Shown: positions 19,955 to 32,909 of the stretch, piece after piece
Numbering within the stretch: the first letter of the stretch is position 1
Layout: every line of letters starts with the position of its first letter
Source: Thermoleophilia bacterium
GTDB taxonomy: Bacteria > Actinomycetota > Thermoleophilia > Gaiellales > Gaiellaceae
NCBI GenBank assembly: GCA_020845695.1
Contig: JADLFG010000015.1
Location: 1-64,000 of the forward strand
DNA: 64,000 nt
Reading direction: 5' to 3'
Program-made: the position numbers and the translations under genes
The notes under the pieces: generated by a model
Databases searched by the model: none
What the model saw: the letters and a program-made list of their open reading frames with translations, nothing else
What the model was told of the DNA's origin: nothing

Positions 19955-20380
19955 GTGGCCGAGAGCTCCGAGAAGACGTTCGACCTGTCCCTCGTCACCC
20001 CGGAGGGCTCGGCCTGGGAGGGGGAGGCGCGGCTCGTGATCGTCCCGGGCGCCGCCGGGGAGATCGGCGTCTTGGCGCGCCATGCGCCGCTCGTTGCGAT
20101 GCTGAAGGCGGGCGAGACGAGGATCAAGACCGGCGAGGAGTGGACGGCGTTCGCGACCGGGCCCGGCTACTTCAAGATCCAGCGCGACCGGGCGATCGTG
20201 CTCGTCGACGACGCCGTGCGAGCCGAGGAGATCGACGTCGAGCTGGCACGTCGCCAGGCCGACGAGGCCCGGGAGCTGCTCGAGCGCGCCGAGGCGGGCG
20301 AGGAGGGAATCGATCGCTGGCTCGTCGCCGAGCGGCTCCGTCACGCGGAGAACAAGCTCGCGGTCGCCGGCCGCGACTGA
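19955..20380 (+). CDS. atpC: F-type ATP synthase subunit epsilon
   Basis: A 141-residue epsilon subunit at the foot of the central stalk. The N-terminal beta-sandwich (FDLSLVTPEGSAWEGEARLV, then GEIGVLARHAPLVAML) is conserved, and the C-terminal two-helix regulatory domain is present. GTG 19955 begins 6 nt after the atpD stop. Confidence 0.92.
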   Translation: MAESSEKTFDLSLVTPEGSAWEGEARLVIVPGAAGEIGVLARHAPLVAMLKAGETRIKTGEEWTAFATGPGYFKIQRDRAIVLVDDAVRAEEIDVELARRQADEARELLERAEAGEEGIDRWLVAERLRHAENKLAVAGRD

Positions 20381-20426
20381 GCCCGGACTGAGGCAGGGTC
20401 GGCGACCCGGTCGCCGAACAGTCAGC

Positions 20427-20432
20427 TATCCT
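20427..20432 (+). promoter_or_regulatory. Possible promoter of the LCP gene
   Basis: TATCCT about 49 nt before GTG 20482, in the gap after atpC. Confidence 0.35.
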
Positions 20433-20481
20433 CGTCCGCGGCCCCGCTCGCGTCGCGGCGGGGATCCCGACCAGGTATGGC

Positions 20482-22431
20482 GTGCGAACGACCCTGAAGA
20501 AAGGCGCCGCTCGCGGTGGGCGTCCGGGCGGCGGTCCCCCGCAGCCGCCGGCCTCCCCCGCGGCGCCTGCCGCGCCGCTCGCCCCGCTCGGGCCGGTGAG
20601 TCGCTACGCGGTCTGGCGCCGGAGCGGCTGGCGGCTCGCCGGCAAGATCGTGCTCGCCCTGGTGGTGGTCGCGATCGTCGCGGCGGGCGCGCTCGGGGGC
20701 GGCGTCTGGCTGTACCTGAACGAGAGCGTCGCAGCCGTCCAGGCGCACTCCGCGGAGGTCAGACAGATCGCCGAGGAGAGGGTGCTCGAGGCGCCGCTGC
20801 CGGGCGAGCCGACGACGGCGATCATCATCGGCTACGACAAGCGCGCCGGTGTCGAGGGTCAGGGCGACCCGGGGCGCTCGGACACGGTGATGCTCCTGCG
20901 CGCCGACCCGAAGAACGACACCGTCACCCTGCTCTCCTTCCCGCGCGACCTCGTCGTCGACCATCCCGGCTGCCGCAACCGGGGGCCCTGGCGCGACCGG
21001 ATCAACACCGCGTACGCCTACTGCGGCCCGACGGGAACGGTCAAGACGGTCCGGGCGGTAACGGGCGTGCCGATCAACTACGCGATCGTCGTCAACTTCC
21101 ACGGCTTCAAGTCGATCGTCAACGAGGTCGGCGGGGTCTACGTCGACGTCGACCACCGCTACTTCAACGACAACACGGGCTCCGAGCAGTACGCCCGCAT
21201 CAACCTGATGCCCGGCTACCAGTTGCTCACCGGCGGCGCCGCCCTCGACTACGCGCGGTTCCGCCACACCGACTCCGACCTGCACCGGCTCGCCCGCCAG
21301 CAGGCGTTCGTGAAGGCCTTCAAGCAGCAGGTGCAGTCGAGCTTCAGCCTGACCAAGCTCCCGGGGGTGATCAACGCGATCGTCGAGAACGTCGAGGTCG
21401 TCAAGGGCGGCAAGAAGGCGAAGATCACGGTCGAGGAGGTGCTCGGGTACGCGCGCTTCCTCTACGGTCTCCCGTCCGGGCACTTCTTCCAGGCGCGGAT
21501 CGAAGGGATCAGCGGCTACGCCGAGCTGACGGCGGCCGAAGGGTCGGTCGAGGAGGCCGTCCGCGAGTTCCTCAGCCCGGATCTCGAGGCGGCGGAGAAG
21601 GCCACGACCGCCGCGTCCGGGAAGGAGCCGAAGACCGGCCCGCCGAAGCCGGCCGAGACAACGGTAGAGGTGCTGAACGGCAACGGTGTCGAGGGCTCGG
21701 CCGACACCGCCGCCTACCTGCTCGGAGAGCGCGGCTACGTGACCACCGTCGGTGGCAACGCGCTCGACGGGGCCGGCAACGCGAAGTGGGACTACTTCAC
21801 GACGGAGGTCGTCTACGACCCCGCCAGCGCGGGGGCCGAGGCGGCCGCCAGGGTCGTCGCCGACCTGTTCGGCGACGCGGAAGCGCGGGCGGTCGGGGAG
21901 GGCGAGGAGCTCGAGACGCTGCTGCGGGTGATCGTCGGGACCACGTTCCACGGGACGATCGCGGACGCGCCCGTCGACGAGACGCCGGAGCACGAGCCGC
22001 CCGCCGTCGTCCGGGACGCCGAGGCGGTCTCCGAGCTCCTGCGCGGCGTGAGAGGCAAGGTCAGCTTCCCCCTGCTCGTGCCGTCCGTGCGCGAGGCCAA
22101 CTCGACGCTCGATCCGGAAGTCCCGGTGCGTGCGTACCGGCTGAACGGCCACGGCGCGGTGCGGATCGTCTACACGGCCGGCTACGGGAAGTACTGGGGC
22201 GTCCAGCAGACGTCCTGGGTCGATGCTCCGATCCTGTCCGGGGCGAACGTCGAGAAGCAGATCGGCGGGCGGACCTACCATCTCCACTACGCGGGCTCGA
22301 AGCTCCACCTGATCTCGTTCGAGGAGAACGGCGCCGTCTACTGGGTCTCGAACACCCTGCTCGACGACCTCTCGAACGAGACGATGCTCGCGATCGCGAA
22401 GGGCCTGAGGCCGCTGAGGACGGAGCGCTGA
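20482..22431 (+). CDS. LytR-CpsA-Psr (LCP) cell-envelope ligase with LytR C-terminal domain
   Basis: A 649-residue membrane-anchored protein. After a Pro/Ala-rich cytoplasmic start, one helix (about 53-76) leads to an outer LCP domain (about 110-310), with the Asp/Arg residues of SDTVMLLRADP and LLSFPRDLVV and the later FRHTDSDLHRLARQQ. LCP enzymes attach polymers from undecaprenyl pyrophosphate carriers to peptidoglycan. A LytR_C domain follows (about 393-485, TVEVLNGNGVEGSA). The last about 160 residues form an extra domain I do not recognise. Its stop overlaps the next gene (CTGA). It fits the downstream sugar-nucleotide genes. Confidence 0.88.
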   Translation: MRTTLKKGAARGGRPGGGPPQPPASPAAPAAPLAPLGPVSRYAVWRRSGWRLAGKIVLALVVVAIVAAGALGGGVWLYLNESVAAVQAHSAEVRQIAEERVLEAPLPGEPTTAIIIGYDKRAGVEGQGDPGRSDTVMLLRADPKNDTVTLLSFPRDLVVDHPGCRNRGPWRDRINTAYAYCGPTGTVKTVRAVTGVPINYAIVVNFHGFKSIVNEVGGVYVDVDHRYFNDNTGSEQYARINLMPGYQLLTGGAALDYARFRHTDSDLHRLARQQAFVKAFKQQVQSSFSLTKLPGVINAIVENVEVVKGGKKAKITVEEVLGYARFLYGLPSGHFFQARIEGISGYAELTAAEGSVEEAVREFLSPDLEAAEKATTAASGKEPKTGPPKPAETTVEVLNGNGVEGSADTAAYLLGERGYVTTVGGNALDGAGNAKWDYFTTEVVYDPASAGAEAAARVVADLFGDAEARAVGEGEELETLLRVIVGTTFHGTIADAPVDETPEHEPPAVVRDAEAVSELLRGVRGKVSFPLLVPSVREANSTLDPEVPVRAYRLNGHGAVRIVYTAGYGKYWGVQQTSWVDAPILSGANVEKQIGGRTYHLHYAGSKLHLISFEENGAVYWVSNTLLDDLSNETMLAIAKGLRPLRTER

Positions 22432-23722
22432 CAGCTCCGGCGGCGATCGGCGTCCTCGGCGCGGGCTGGGTGGGTACCGTGACGGCCGCGTGCTTCGCCG
22501 AGCTCGGACACGGGGTCTGCGTCGGCGACATCGACGAGGCCCGGATCCGCTCGCTCGAGGCGGGCCGGCCGGCAATCCACGAGCCCGGCCTCGTCGAGCT
22601 GATCGAGCGAAACCGCTCCCGCCTGCGCTTCACCACCGACGCGCGGGAGGTGTTCGCCGCTGCCCGGATCGTCTTCGTTTGCGTCGGGACGCCGCCGACG
22701 CACTCCGGCGATCCCGACCTCTCGGCGGTCTGGGCCGTCATCGACGGGCTGCCTGCGGCGAGCGACGGCCTCGTGCTGGCGATGAAGAGCACGGTCCCCG
22801 TCGGCACCGGCCGGAAGGTGCGGCTCGAGCTCGACAGCCGGGGCCACGCCGCGGTCGGCTACGTGTCGAACCCGGAGTTCCTGGCCGAGGGCACCGCCGT
22901 CGCCGACTTCCAGGCGCCCGACCGGGTGGTGATCGGCTCGTCCGAGGAGGCGCCGGGCGATGCCGTGGCGGCGCTCTACGAGGAGCTCGGCGCGCCGATC
23001 CTGCGCACGGACGTCCCGACGGCGGAGATGATCAAGTACGCGTCGAACGCGTTTCTCGCCACGAAGATCTCGTTCATCAACGAGATCGCGAACGTCTGCG
23101 AGGAGACCGGGGCGGACGTCTCGGTCGTCGCGCGGGGGATGGGCCTCGACCCGCGGATCGGCCCGCAGTTCCTGCGCGCCGGGCTCGGCTACGGCGGCTC
23201 CTGCTTCCCGAAGGACGTCGCCGCGCTGAAGCAGCTCGCCGGCAACTCCGGCTACCACTTCCAGCTCCTGACCGCGGTGATCGAGGTCAACGAGCTGCAG
23301 AAGCGGCGCGTCGTCGCGAAGCTCGCCAAGCACCTCGGGGCGTTGCGGGGCAAGACCGTGACGCTGCTCGGGCTGGCCTTCAAGCCGGACACGAACGACA
23401 TGCGGGAGGCCTCGAGCCTCGTGCTCGCCGCGCGCCTCCTCGCGGAAGGCGCGCACGTGCGCGGCTGGGACCCGATCGCGCTCGAGGAGGCGCGGGGGCT
23501 GCTGCCCGGCGTCGAGCTGTACGACGACCTGCTCGTCGCGCTCGAGGGCGCCGACGCGGCCGTTGTCGTCACGGAGTGGGAGGCGGTCCGGGCCTTCCCC
23601 TACGAGCAGGCCGGGCGGGTGATGCGTACCGCCGTGCTCGTGGACGGGCGCAACGTCCTCGATCCGGATGAGGCCCGCGCCGCCTGGTTCGTGTACGAGT
23701 CGGTCGGGCGGCCGTCGCTCGC

Positions 23723-23726
<4 letters not shown>
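22428..23726 (+). CDS. UDP-glucose/GDP-mannose dehydrogenase family protein
   Basis: A 432-residue NAD-dependent nucleotide-sugar dehydrogenase that oxidises a hexose C6 to a uronate. The Rossmann motif AIGVLGAGWVGTV starts at residue 5, the catalytic Cys259 sits in GYGGSCFPKDV, and the C-terminal GLAFKPDTNDMREASS is the substrate-binding domain. UDP-glucose is the likeliest substrate. No ATG, GTG or TTG exists at a sensible position; the only start that keeps the Rossmann fold is CTG 22428, overlapping the LCP stop as CTGA. Coupled to both neighbours. Confidence 0.9.
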
Positions 23727-27024
<3,298 letters not shown>

Positions 27025-27028
<4 letters not shown>

Positions 27029-28041
27029 AGGCGATGGTGATGGCCGCCGGGCTCGGCACCCGCCTGCGTCCTTTGACCGACTACCTGCCGAAGCCGATGG
27101 TGCCGATCGCGAACCGACCGGTGCTCCACCACCTGCTCAACCTGCTCGCCCGGCACGACATCCACGAGGTGGGCATCAACCTGCACGCCTTCCCCGAGCT
27201 GATCCGCCGCTACTTCGGCGACGGCTCGGCCCTCGGCATGTCGATCCGCTGGTCCGAGGAGCGGGAGCTGCTCGGGACGGCCGGCGGGACGAAGCGGCTC
27301 GAGGACTTCTGGGGCGGGGAGACGATCCTCGTCACCTCGGGCGACGGCCTCCACGACATCGACGTGACCGCGCTGCTCGGCCACCACCGCCGCACCCGCG
27401 CGCTGGCCACGCTGACCGTGAAGCCGGTCGACGACCCCGCCGCCTACGGCGTGGCGATCGTCGATCGCGACACCCGCATCCGCGGCTTCCAGGAGAAGCC
27501 GCGCCGGGACGAGGCCCGCTCCGACCTCGCGAACTGCGGCGTCTACGTGATCGAGCCGGAGCTGCTCGAGCGGATTCCGGCCGGGACGTTCTCCGATTTC
27601 GGTCAGGACGTCTGGCCGGCGCTCGTCGCGGCCGGGGAGCCGATCTACGCCTACACGACGATGGCGTACTGGAACGACGTCGGCGGTCTGGACGAGCTGC
27701 GCAACTCGATCACGGACGCCGTGCTCGGGCGGGTGCGGATCGACGTCGCCGGCGAGGAGATCGCGCCGGGTGTCTGGGCCGAGGAGGGCTGCACGATCGC
27801 CGGCGACGTCGTCCTCGAGGGTCCGGCGGTGATCGGGCGGAACGTGGCGATCGAGGCGGGGGCGGTGATCCGCGGCCCCGCCGCGATCGGCGCCGACTGC
27901 ACGGTGGGGGGGAGGGCTGCCATCCGCAGCGCCGCGCTGCTCCCCGGTACGTCCGTGCCGGGCGAGGGAATCGCGATCGCCGGGATCTTCGGCGACGCGT
28001 CCAAGCTCGCGGACAGCATCCTGCGCTACCCGGCCGGGTAA
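27025..28041 (+). CDS. Nucleotide-sugar pyrophosphorylase with left-handed beta-helix (mannose-1-P guanylyltransferase-like)
   Basis: A 338-residue protein. The N-terminal nucleotidyltransferase domain (MVMAAGLGTRLRPLTDYLPKPMVPI, about 1-230; only the conserved core is quoted in part) holds the GxGxRL loop and SGDGLHDID metal site, and the C-terminal repeats (about 250-320, IAGDVVLEGPAVIGRNVAIEAG) form a left-handed helix. Such proteins make GDP-mannose or similar donors. ATG 27025 overlaps mtnA (ATGA). It completes the surface-sugar gene set starting at the LCP gene. Confidence 0.87.
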
Positions 28042-28078
28042 CGCTCCGCGCGGCTGAGTCGCGTGACGTCGTCGCCGG

Positions 28079-28137
28079 GCGGACCGCCACCGCGTGAGAG
28101 CCGTTCCGGTCTCGTGACCGCCACGGCGCGGTCCGCC
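28079..28137. repeat. Inverted repeat in the gap before the comF-like gene
   Basis: GCGGACCGC (28079-28087) and GCGGTCCGC (28128-28136) are complementary, extended by one further pair, and GTCGCGTGACG occurs on both sides. It may end the preceding operon. Confidence 0.4.
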
Positions 28138-28161
28138 ACGGTCGCGTGACGAACGTCCGCC

Positions 28162-28173
28162 TACGCTCGGCTC
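28162..28173 (+). promoter_or_regulatory. Leaderless promoter of the comF-like gene
   Basis: TACGCT (28162-28167) is 6 nt before GTG 28174. Confidence 0.5.
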
Positions 28174-28869
28174 GTGGGGCTGCTCGACCTGCTGCTGCCG
28201 GAACGGTGCGTCGCGTGCGCCCGGGACGGCGCCGCGGTCTGTGCCGGCTGCCTGGCAGCGCTCCGGCCGCTCCGCCCGCCGCTGTGCGAGCGTTGCGGGG
28301 CGCAGACGGCCTGGCCGGTCGAGCGCTGTCGCGAGTGCGCCGGTCGGCGGCTCGCCTTCGATCGTGCCCGCGCCGCCGTCGCCTACGAGGGCGCGGCGAC
28401 GAGTCTCGTGCTGGCGTGGAAAGAAGGAGGCAGGCGCTACCTCGGTCGGATCGCGGCGGCCGCGGTCGCGCGCGAGCTCGAGCGCCCGGCGGTCGACGCG
28501 CTCGCGTACGTCCCGGCGGCCAGGGCGCGCGAGCTGTGGCGCGGGCACAACCCGGCGGAGCGGCTCGCCGCCGAGCTCGGCCGCCTCTGGGGCCTGCCCG
28601 TCGCGCCCCTGCTCGCCCGGGCGACGGAGCCGCGGCCGCAGCGCGGGCTCACGCGCGCCGAGCGGCGGCGGAACGTGGCCGGCGCGTTCGTGCCCCGGGG
28701 CGCCGTACCGGGCTCGGTGGCCCTCTGCGACGACGTCTACACGAGCGGTGCGACGGTCGCTGCTGCCGCCGCCGCCCTCCGGGGCGCGGGCGCCCGGCGG
28801 ATCGAGGTGGTCACGTTCGCTCGGGCCCTCCGCGGCGGCGGCCCGCGCGAACCGGTGGACCCGGGCTGA
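28174..28869 (+). CDS. ComF-family phosphoribosyltransferase-like protein
   Basis: A 231-residue ComF/GntX-type protein. The N-terminus carries a four-to-eight-Cys zinc ribbon (LPERCVACARDG, AVCAGCLAAL, LCERCGAQT, CRECAGRR), and the C-terminal phosphoribosyltransferase domain ends with the PRPP loop VALCDDVYTSGATV. ComF proteins take part in DNA uptake in competent bacteria, but most homologues in non-competent species are uncharacterised. GTG 28174 is fixed by the -10 box 6 nt upstream. Confidence 0.88.
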   Translation: MGLLDLLLPERCVACARDGAAVCAGCLAALRPLRPPLCERCGAQTAWPVERCRECAGRRLAFDRARAAVAYEGAATSLVLAWKEGGRRYLGRIAAAAVARELERPAVDALAYVPAARARELWRGHNPAERLAAELGRLWGLPVAPLLARATEPRPQRGLTRAERRRNVAGAFVPRGAVPGSVALCDDVYTSGATVAAAAAALRGAGARRIEVVTFARALRGGGPREPVDPG

Positions 28870-28871
28870 GC

Positions 28872-28877
28872 TAGAGT
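28872..28877 (+). promoter_or_regulatory. Promoter -10 box of hpf
   Basis: TAGAGT just after the comF-like stop, with a leader of about 64 nt and a strong ribosome site GGAAGGAGG (28935-28943). Confidence 0.45.
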
Positions 28878-28947
28878 GACGATCCGACCGCATGACCGGG
28901 GCTCGCGTGTCCGTCTCACGCGGGCGCCCTGACAGGAAGGAGGCCGC

Positions 28948-29493
28948 GTGCGACTTCAGGTCAAGGGCAAGAACGTCGAGGTCAACGACACGCTGCACCG
29001 CTACGCGGAGGAGAAGCTCGCGAAGCTCGGGCGGCACCTGGGCGACGCAACGCGCCTCGAGCTGGAGCTCGCCGTCGAGCGGAACCCGTCGATCTCGGCG
29101 AACCAGGTCGCGGAGGCGACCGTGTGGACGAAAGGGCCGGTGCTACGCGCCCGGGAGAGCTCGGACGACATGAAAGCGTCGATCGACCTGCTCGCCGACA
29201 AGCTCGAGCGCCAGGCCCGCCGCTACCGCGAGAAGCGTCAGCGCAAGCAGCTCGCCCGCACCTCCCAGGTGGCCCCCGGGCCGGCCGGCGCCGAGGCGCC
29301 CGAGTCCGGCGAGCCGGTGATCGTGAAGACCAAGCAGTTCGCGGTCAAGCCGATGACCGCGGAGGAGGCGGTGCTCCAGCTCGAGCTGATCGGGCACGAC
29401 TTCTTCGTCTACCGCGACGTCGAGTCGAACGAGGTGAGCGTCGTCTACCGCCGCCGGGACGGCAACTTCGGCCTGATCGAGCCTCGCGGGTAG
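28948..29493 (+). CDS. hpf: Ribosome hibernation promoting factor, long form
   Basis: A 181-residue long-type HPF. The N-terminal domain (about 1-98, QVKGKNVEVNDTLHRYAEEKL) binds the 30S decoding site, and a linker leads to the C-terminal dimerisation domain (about 125-181, VKTKQFAVKPMTAEEAVLQL to DGNFGLIEPRG), which joins two ribosomes into inactive 100S dimers. The gene order hpf, unknown, secA resembles many actinobacterial genomes where hpf lies just before secA. Confidence 0.93.
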   Translation: MRLQVKGKNVEVNDTLHRYAEEKLAKLGRHLGDATRLELELAVERNPSISANQVAEATVWTKGPVLRARESSDDMKASIDLLADKLERQARRYREKRQRKQLARTSQVAPGPAGAEAPESGEPVIVKTKQFAVKPMTAEEAVLQLELIGHDFFVYRDVESNEVSVVYRRRDGNFGLIEPRG

Positions 29494-29499
29494 CCGCCG

Positions 29500-30054
29500 G
29501 TGGGCGAGGAGGACATCGTCGATCCCCGCGTCGTCCCGCGCTGGGTGCCGGCGGGTGTCTCGGGCGTGCCGCGTCCCCGCGACTGGGACGCGGTCGTCGC
29601 GGTCGACGTACCCGAGCTGGAGGGCGACCCGACCGCCGAGCTCGCCTTCCGGACGCTCGGCGACGGCACGATCGTTCCCGGGGGCGGTGACGGAGCCCCC
29701 CTGGCGGCGCTCGAGCGGCTTGCCGCTGCGCTCTCGGCGGCCGTTCGGCCGCCCTACGAAGCCCGCGCGGCCCGGCGCGGCCGCAGCGGCTGGTCGGCCG
29801 CGGCGCGGCGTCTGCGCTCCGAGGCCGTGGAGCTCCCGGGCGGTCTCGCCGCAACCGAGCTGGCGGTCGCGATCCCGCCGGACGGGGGACGGCTCGTGCT
29901 CGTGGACGGGGACGAGCCGGACCGGCTCGAGCCGCCGCTCGCGCGCGCTGCCGACACGCTCGAGCGACTCGGCCGCGAGCGCTACGCGACGTTCGTCGTG
30001 CGGGCCGCGCGGCCTCCGGGCGGGGACTGGACGATCGTTGTCGATCCACTCTGA
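29500..30054 (+). CDS. Hypothetical protein between hpf and secA
   Basis: A 184-residue protein I do not recognise. GTG 29500 is 6 nt after hpf, so they probably share a transcript. It has no membrane helix or signal peptide. Codon use (GC at third positions) and length support a real gene. The sequence alternates short hydrophobic strands (AVVAVDVPELEG, TELAVAIPPDGGRLVLVDGD, ATFVVRAARPPGGDW) with Arg/Ala-rich helices, suggesting a small alpha/beta fold. Confidence 0.7.
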   Translation: MGEEDIVDPRVVPRWVPAGVSGVPRPRDWDAVVAVDVPELEGDPTAELAFRTLGDGTIVPGGGDGAPLAALERLAAALSAAVRPPYEARAARRGRSGWSAAARRLRSEAVELPGGLAATELAVAIPPDGGRLVLVDGDEPDRLEPPLARAADTLERLGRERYATFVVRAARPPGGDWTIVVDPL

Positions 30055-30058
30055 CCGC

Positions 30059-30071
30059 TAACCTCTCGGTC
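30059..30071 (+). promoter_or_regulatory. Leaderless promoter of secA
   Basis: TAACCT (30059-30064) lies 7 nt before ATG 30072. Confidence 0.45.
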
Positions 30072-32708
30072 ATGGCACGGGACTACGGAGCGCTCGAGGG
30101 ATTCCTACGCATGGGCGAGGGCCGCCGCCTGAAGCGGCTCGCCGAGCAGGCCGCCTACGTGGCCACGCTCGAGCCGGACTTCGAACGGCTCTCGGATTCC
30201 GAGCTCGAGGCGACGACGGCCGGGCTCAAGCAGCGGCTCGAGCACGGGGAGGAGCTCGACGCGCTCGTGTTCGAGGCGTTCGCCGCCGTCAGGGAGGCCG
30301 CGAAGCGCACGCTCGGCATGCGCCACTTCGACGTCCAGGTGATGGGCGCGATCGTCCTGCACGAGGGCGACATCGCCGAGATGAAGACCGGCGAGGGGAA
30401 GACGCTCGTCGCGACGATGCCGCTCTACCTGAACGCGCTCACCGGGCGGAACGTCCATCTCGTCACCGTCAACGACGACCTGGCCAGGCGCGACACGGAG
30501 TGGATGGGCCCGGTCTACCGTGCGCTCGGCCTGCGGTCGTCGTTCATCCGCAGCCAGATGCCGTTCGCGGAGCGGCGCGACGCCTACGCGGCCGACATCA
30601 CCTACGGCACCAACTCCGAGTTCGGTTTCGACTACCTCCGCGACAACATGGCCGTCGCGCTGAAGTCGTGCGTGCAGCGCGGCCACGGGTACGCGATCGT
30701 GGACGAGGTCGACTCGATCCTGGTCGACGAGGCGCGCACGCCGCTCATCATCTCGGGCGAGCCCGAGACCGCCGCCCGCACCTACTACGACTTCGCCCGG
30801 GTCGTGAAGACGCTCGAGGGCGTCGCGACGAAGTTCGTCCCGAAGGGTGTGGCGAAGCCGGAGGACGGCGCCGACTACGAGTTCGACGAGAAGTTCAAGA
30901 CCGTCTCGCCGCGCGAGGCGGCGATCGAGAAGATCGAGCGCGCGCTCGGGATCGAGAACCTCTACGACCCGCGCAACGCGCAGCTCGTCAACCACCTGAT
31001 CCAGGCCCTAAAGGCGCAGTCGCTCTACCAGCGCGACGTCGACTACGTCGTGATCGACGGCGAGGTGAAGATCGTCGACGAGTTCACAGGCCGGATCATG
31101 GAGGGCCGTCGCTGGTCGGAGGGGCTGCACCAGGCGGTCGAGGCGAAGGAGGGCGTCGCGATCAAGGAGGAGCACGTCACGCTCGCGACGATCACGCTCC
31201 AGAACTACTTCCGCCTCTACGAGAAGCTCGGCGGCATGACCGGCACGGCGAAGACGGAGGAGAAGGAGTTCCAGGAGATCTACGGCCTCTCGGTCGTCGA
31301 GATCCCGACGAACGTCCCGGTCGCGCGGGCCGATCAGAACGACCTGATCTACAAGACCAAGGAGGCCCGCTACGAGGCCGTGATCGCCGACATCAGGGAG
31401 CGCCACGAGCGCGGGCAGCCGGTGCTGGTCGGGACGATCTCGGTCGAGGTCTCCGAGCACCTCTCGAAGCTGCTCGAGCGCCAGGGGATCCGCCACAGCG
31501 TCCTCAACGCGAAACAGCACGAGCGCGAGGCGGAGATCATCAAGGACGCCGGCGAGCGCGGGGCGGTCACGATCGCGACGAACATGGCCGGCCGCGGCGT
31601 CGACATCAAGCTTGGGGAGGGCGTCCGCGAGCTCGGGGGCCTGTACGTGCTCGGCACCGAGCGCCACGAGGCGCGCCGGATCGACAACCAGCTCCGCGGC
31701 CGCTCCGGCCGCCAGGGCGACCCGGGCGAGACCCGCTTCTACCTGTCCGCCCAGGACGATCTCGTGCGGCTGTTCGCGGGCGACCGGATCTACTCGATCA
31801 TCGACCGCTTCAAGCTGCCCGACGACCAGCCGATGGAAGCGAGCATCCTGACGAAGCAGATCGAGGGCGCCCAGAAGAAGGTCGAGGAGCAGAACTTCGT
31901 CACCCGCAAGAACGTGCTCAAGTACGACGACGTCATGAACTCGCAGCGGATGGTGGTCTACGAGCAGCGCCGGCGCGTGCTCGAGGGGGAGGACCTCTCC
32001 GAGGACATCCGCGACTGGATCGACGAGGTTGTGGAGCGGATCGTGCTCGAGCACACCGCGGAGGACGAGGCGGGCCAGTGGGACGTCAGCTCGCTGCTCG
32101 CCGAGATGGGGTCGCTCTACGACACCGAGATCCGCGCCGAGGAGCTCGATCTCGGCCGGATGGCTCGTGCCGATGTGGTGGCGGAGTTCCAGGAGGACGC
32201 CCGCGACGCCTACGAGGCGCGGGAGGAGGAGCTCGGCGCCGAGCTCCTGCGCGAGATCGAGCGCTACCTCGTGCTCCAGGTCGTCGACGTCCGCTGGCGC
32301 GAGCACCTCGAGTCGATGGAGTACCTGCGCGAGGGGATCCACCTGCGGGCGATGGCCCAGAAGGATCCGCTGGCCGAGTACCGGACCGAGGGGCACGCGA
32401 TGTTCGAGGAGCTCACCGCCGCGATCCGCGAGGAGGTCGTTCGCTACCTCTTCCACGTCGAGGTCGCCCGCGAGGAGCAACAGCAGCTCGAGCCGCAGGC
32501 GCACGACGAGCACCTCGTCTACGAGCACGAGTCCCTGGCCGGCTCGGAGGCGATCGCCGCGGCGGGGGGCGCCCCGGCGGCGACCGCGGCGCCGCCGCGG
32601 CCGGTCGCGGCGCGCGCCCAGGCAGCCCCCGAGTACCAGGGCGTCGGGCGCAACGACCTCTGCCCGTGCGGGTCGGGGAAGAAGTTCAAGAAGTGCCACG
32701 GCGCGTAG
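30072..32708 (+). CDS. secA: Preprotein translocase ATPase SecA
   Basis: An 878-residue motor of the Sec export pathway. The DEAD-type Walker A (MKTGEGKTLVATMP), Walker B region (VDEVDSILVDEARTPLIISG), the peptide-binding domain, NBD2 (TNMAGRGVDIKLGEGV, RGRSGRQGDPGETRFYLS) and the helical scaffold are all present in order. The last 20 residues are the zinc-binding SEC-C tail (NDLCPCGSGKKFKKCHG) that contacts SecB or ribosomes and lipids. Full length. Confidence 0.97.
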   Translation: MARDYGALEGFLRMGEGRRLKRLAEQAAYVATLEPDFERLSDSELEATTAGLKQRLEHGEELDALVFEAFAAVREAAKRTLGMRHFDVQVMGAIVLHEGDIAEMKTGEGKTLVATMPLYLNALTGRNVHLVTVNDDLARRDTEWMGPVYRALGLRSSFIRSQMPFAERRDAYAADITYGTNSEFGFDYLRDNMAVALKSCVQRGHGYAIVDEVDSILVDEARTPLIISGEPETAARTYYDFARVVKTLEGVATKFVPKGVAKPEDGADYEFDEKFKTVSPREAAIEKIERALGIENLYDPRNAQLVNHLIQALKAQSLYQRDVDYVVIDGEVKIVDEFTGRIMEGRRWSEGLHQAVEAKEGVAIKEEHVTLATITLQNYFRLYEKLGGMTGTAKTEEKEFQEIYGLSVVEIPTNVPVARADQNDLIYKTKEARYEAVIADIRERHERGQPVLVGTISVEVSEHLSKLLERQGIRHSVLNAKQHEREAEIIKDAGERGAVTIATNMAGRGVDIKLGEGVRELGGLYVLGTERHEARRIDNQLRGRSGRQGDPGETRFYLSAQDDLVRLFAGDRIYSIIDRFKLPDDQPMEASILTKQIEGAQKKVEEQNFVTRKNVLKYDDVMNSQRMVVYEQRRRVLEGEDLSEDIRDWIDEVVERIVLEHTAEDEAGQWDVSSLLAEMGSLYDTEIRAEELDLGRMARADVVAEFQEDARDAYEAREEELGAELLREIERYLVLQVVDVRWREHLESMEYLREGIHLRAMAQKDPLAEYRTEGHAMFEELTAAIREEVVRYLFHVEVAREEQQQLEPQAHDEHLVYEHESLAGSEAIAAAGGAPAATAAPPRPVAARAQAAPEYQGVGRNDLCPCGSGKKFKKCHGA

Positions 32709-32740
32709 GGGCGGCGCTCGCGCAGCCGCGGGGGGCCGTG

Positions 32741-32764
32741 TAGGGCCGGATCTCGGCCCGCCCG
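32741..32764. repeat. Palindromic repeat (REP-like family, copy 2)
   Basis: Arms GGGCCG (32743-32748) and CGGCCC (32754-32759), preceded by TGTA. It resembles the copy at 32859-32883 and, inverted, that at 2809. Confidence 0.55.
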
Positions 32765-32858
32765 CGCGCGGCCATTGGCCCGCATAGCGGTGGCGGGGTG
32801 GGGGTGCCCGGCCCGTGGGGCGGCGCCGGGTGTCGGGGCGTGGCCGCGGGGGGTTCTT

Positions 32859-32883
32859 GTGGGGGCGGGTCTCGACCCGCCCG
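32859..32883. repeat. Palindromic repeat (REP-like family, copy 3)
   Basis: Arms GGGCGGGT (32863-32870) and ACCCGCCC (32875-32882) around CTCG, preceded by TGTGG. It lies in the gap between the convergent secA and ABC exporter genes, where no gene is supported (32709-32909). Confidence 0.6.
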
Positions 32884-32909
32884 CTCCCGGCTCCTGACCC
32901 GCCGCGTCC

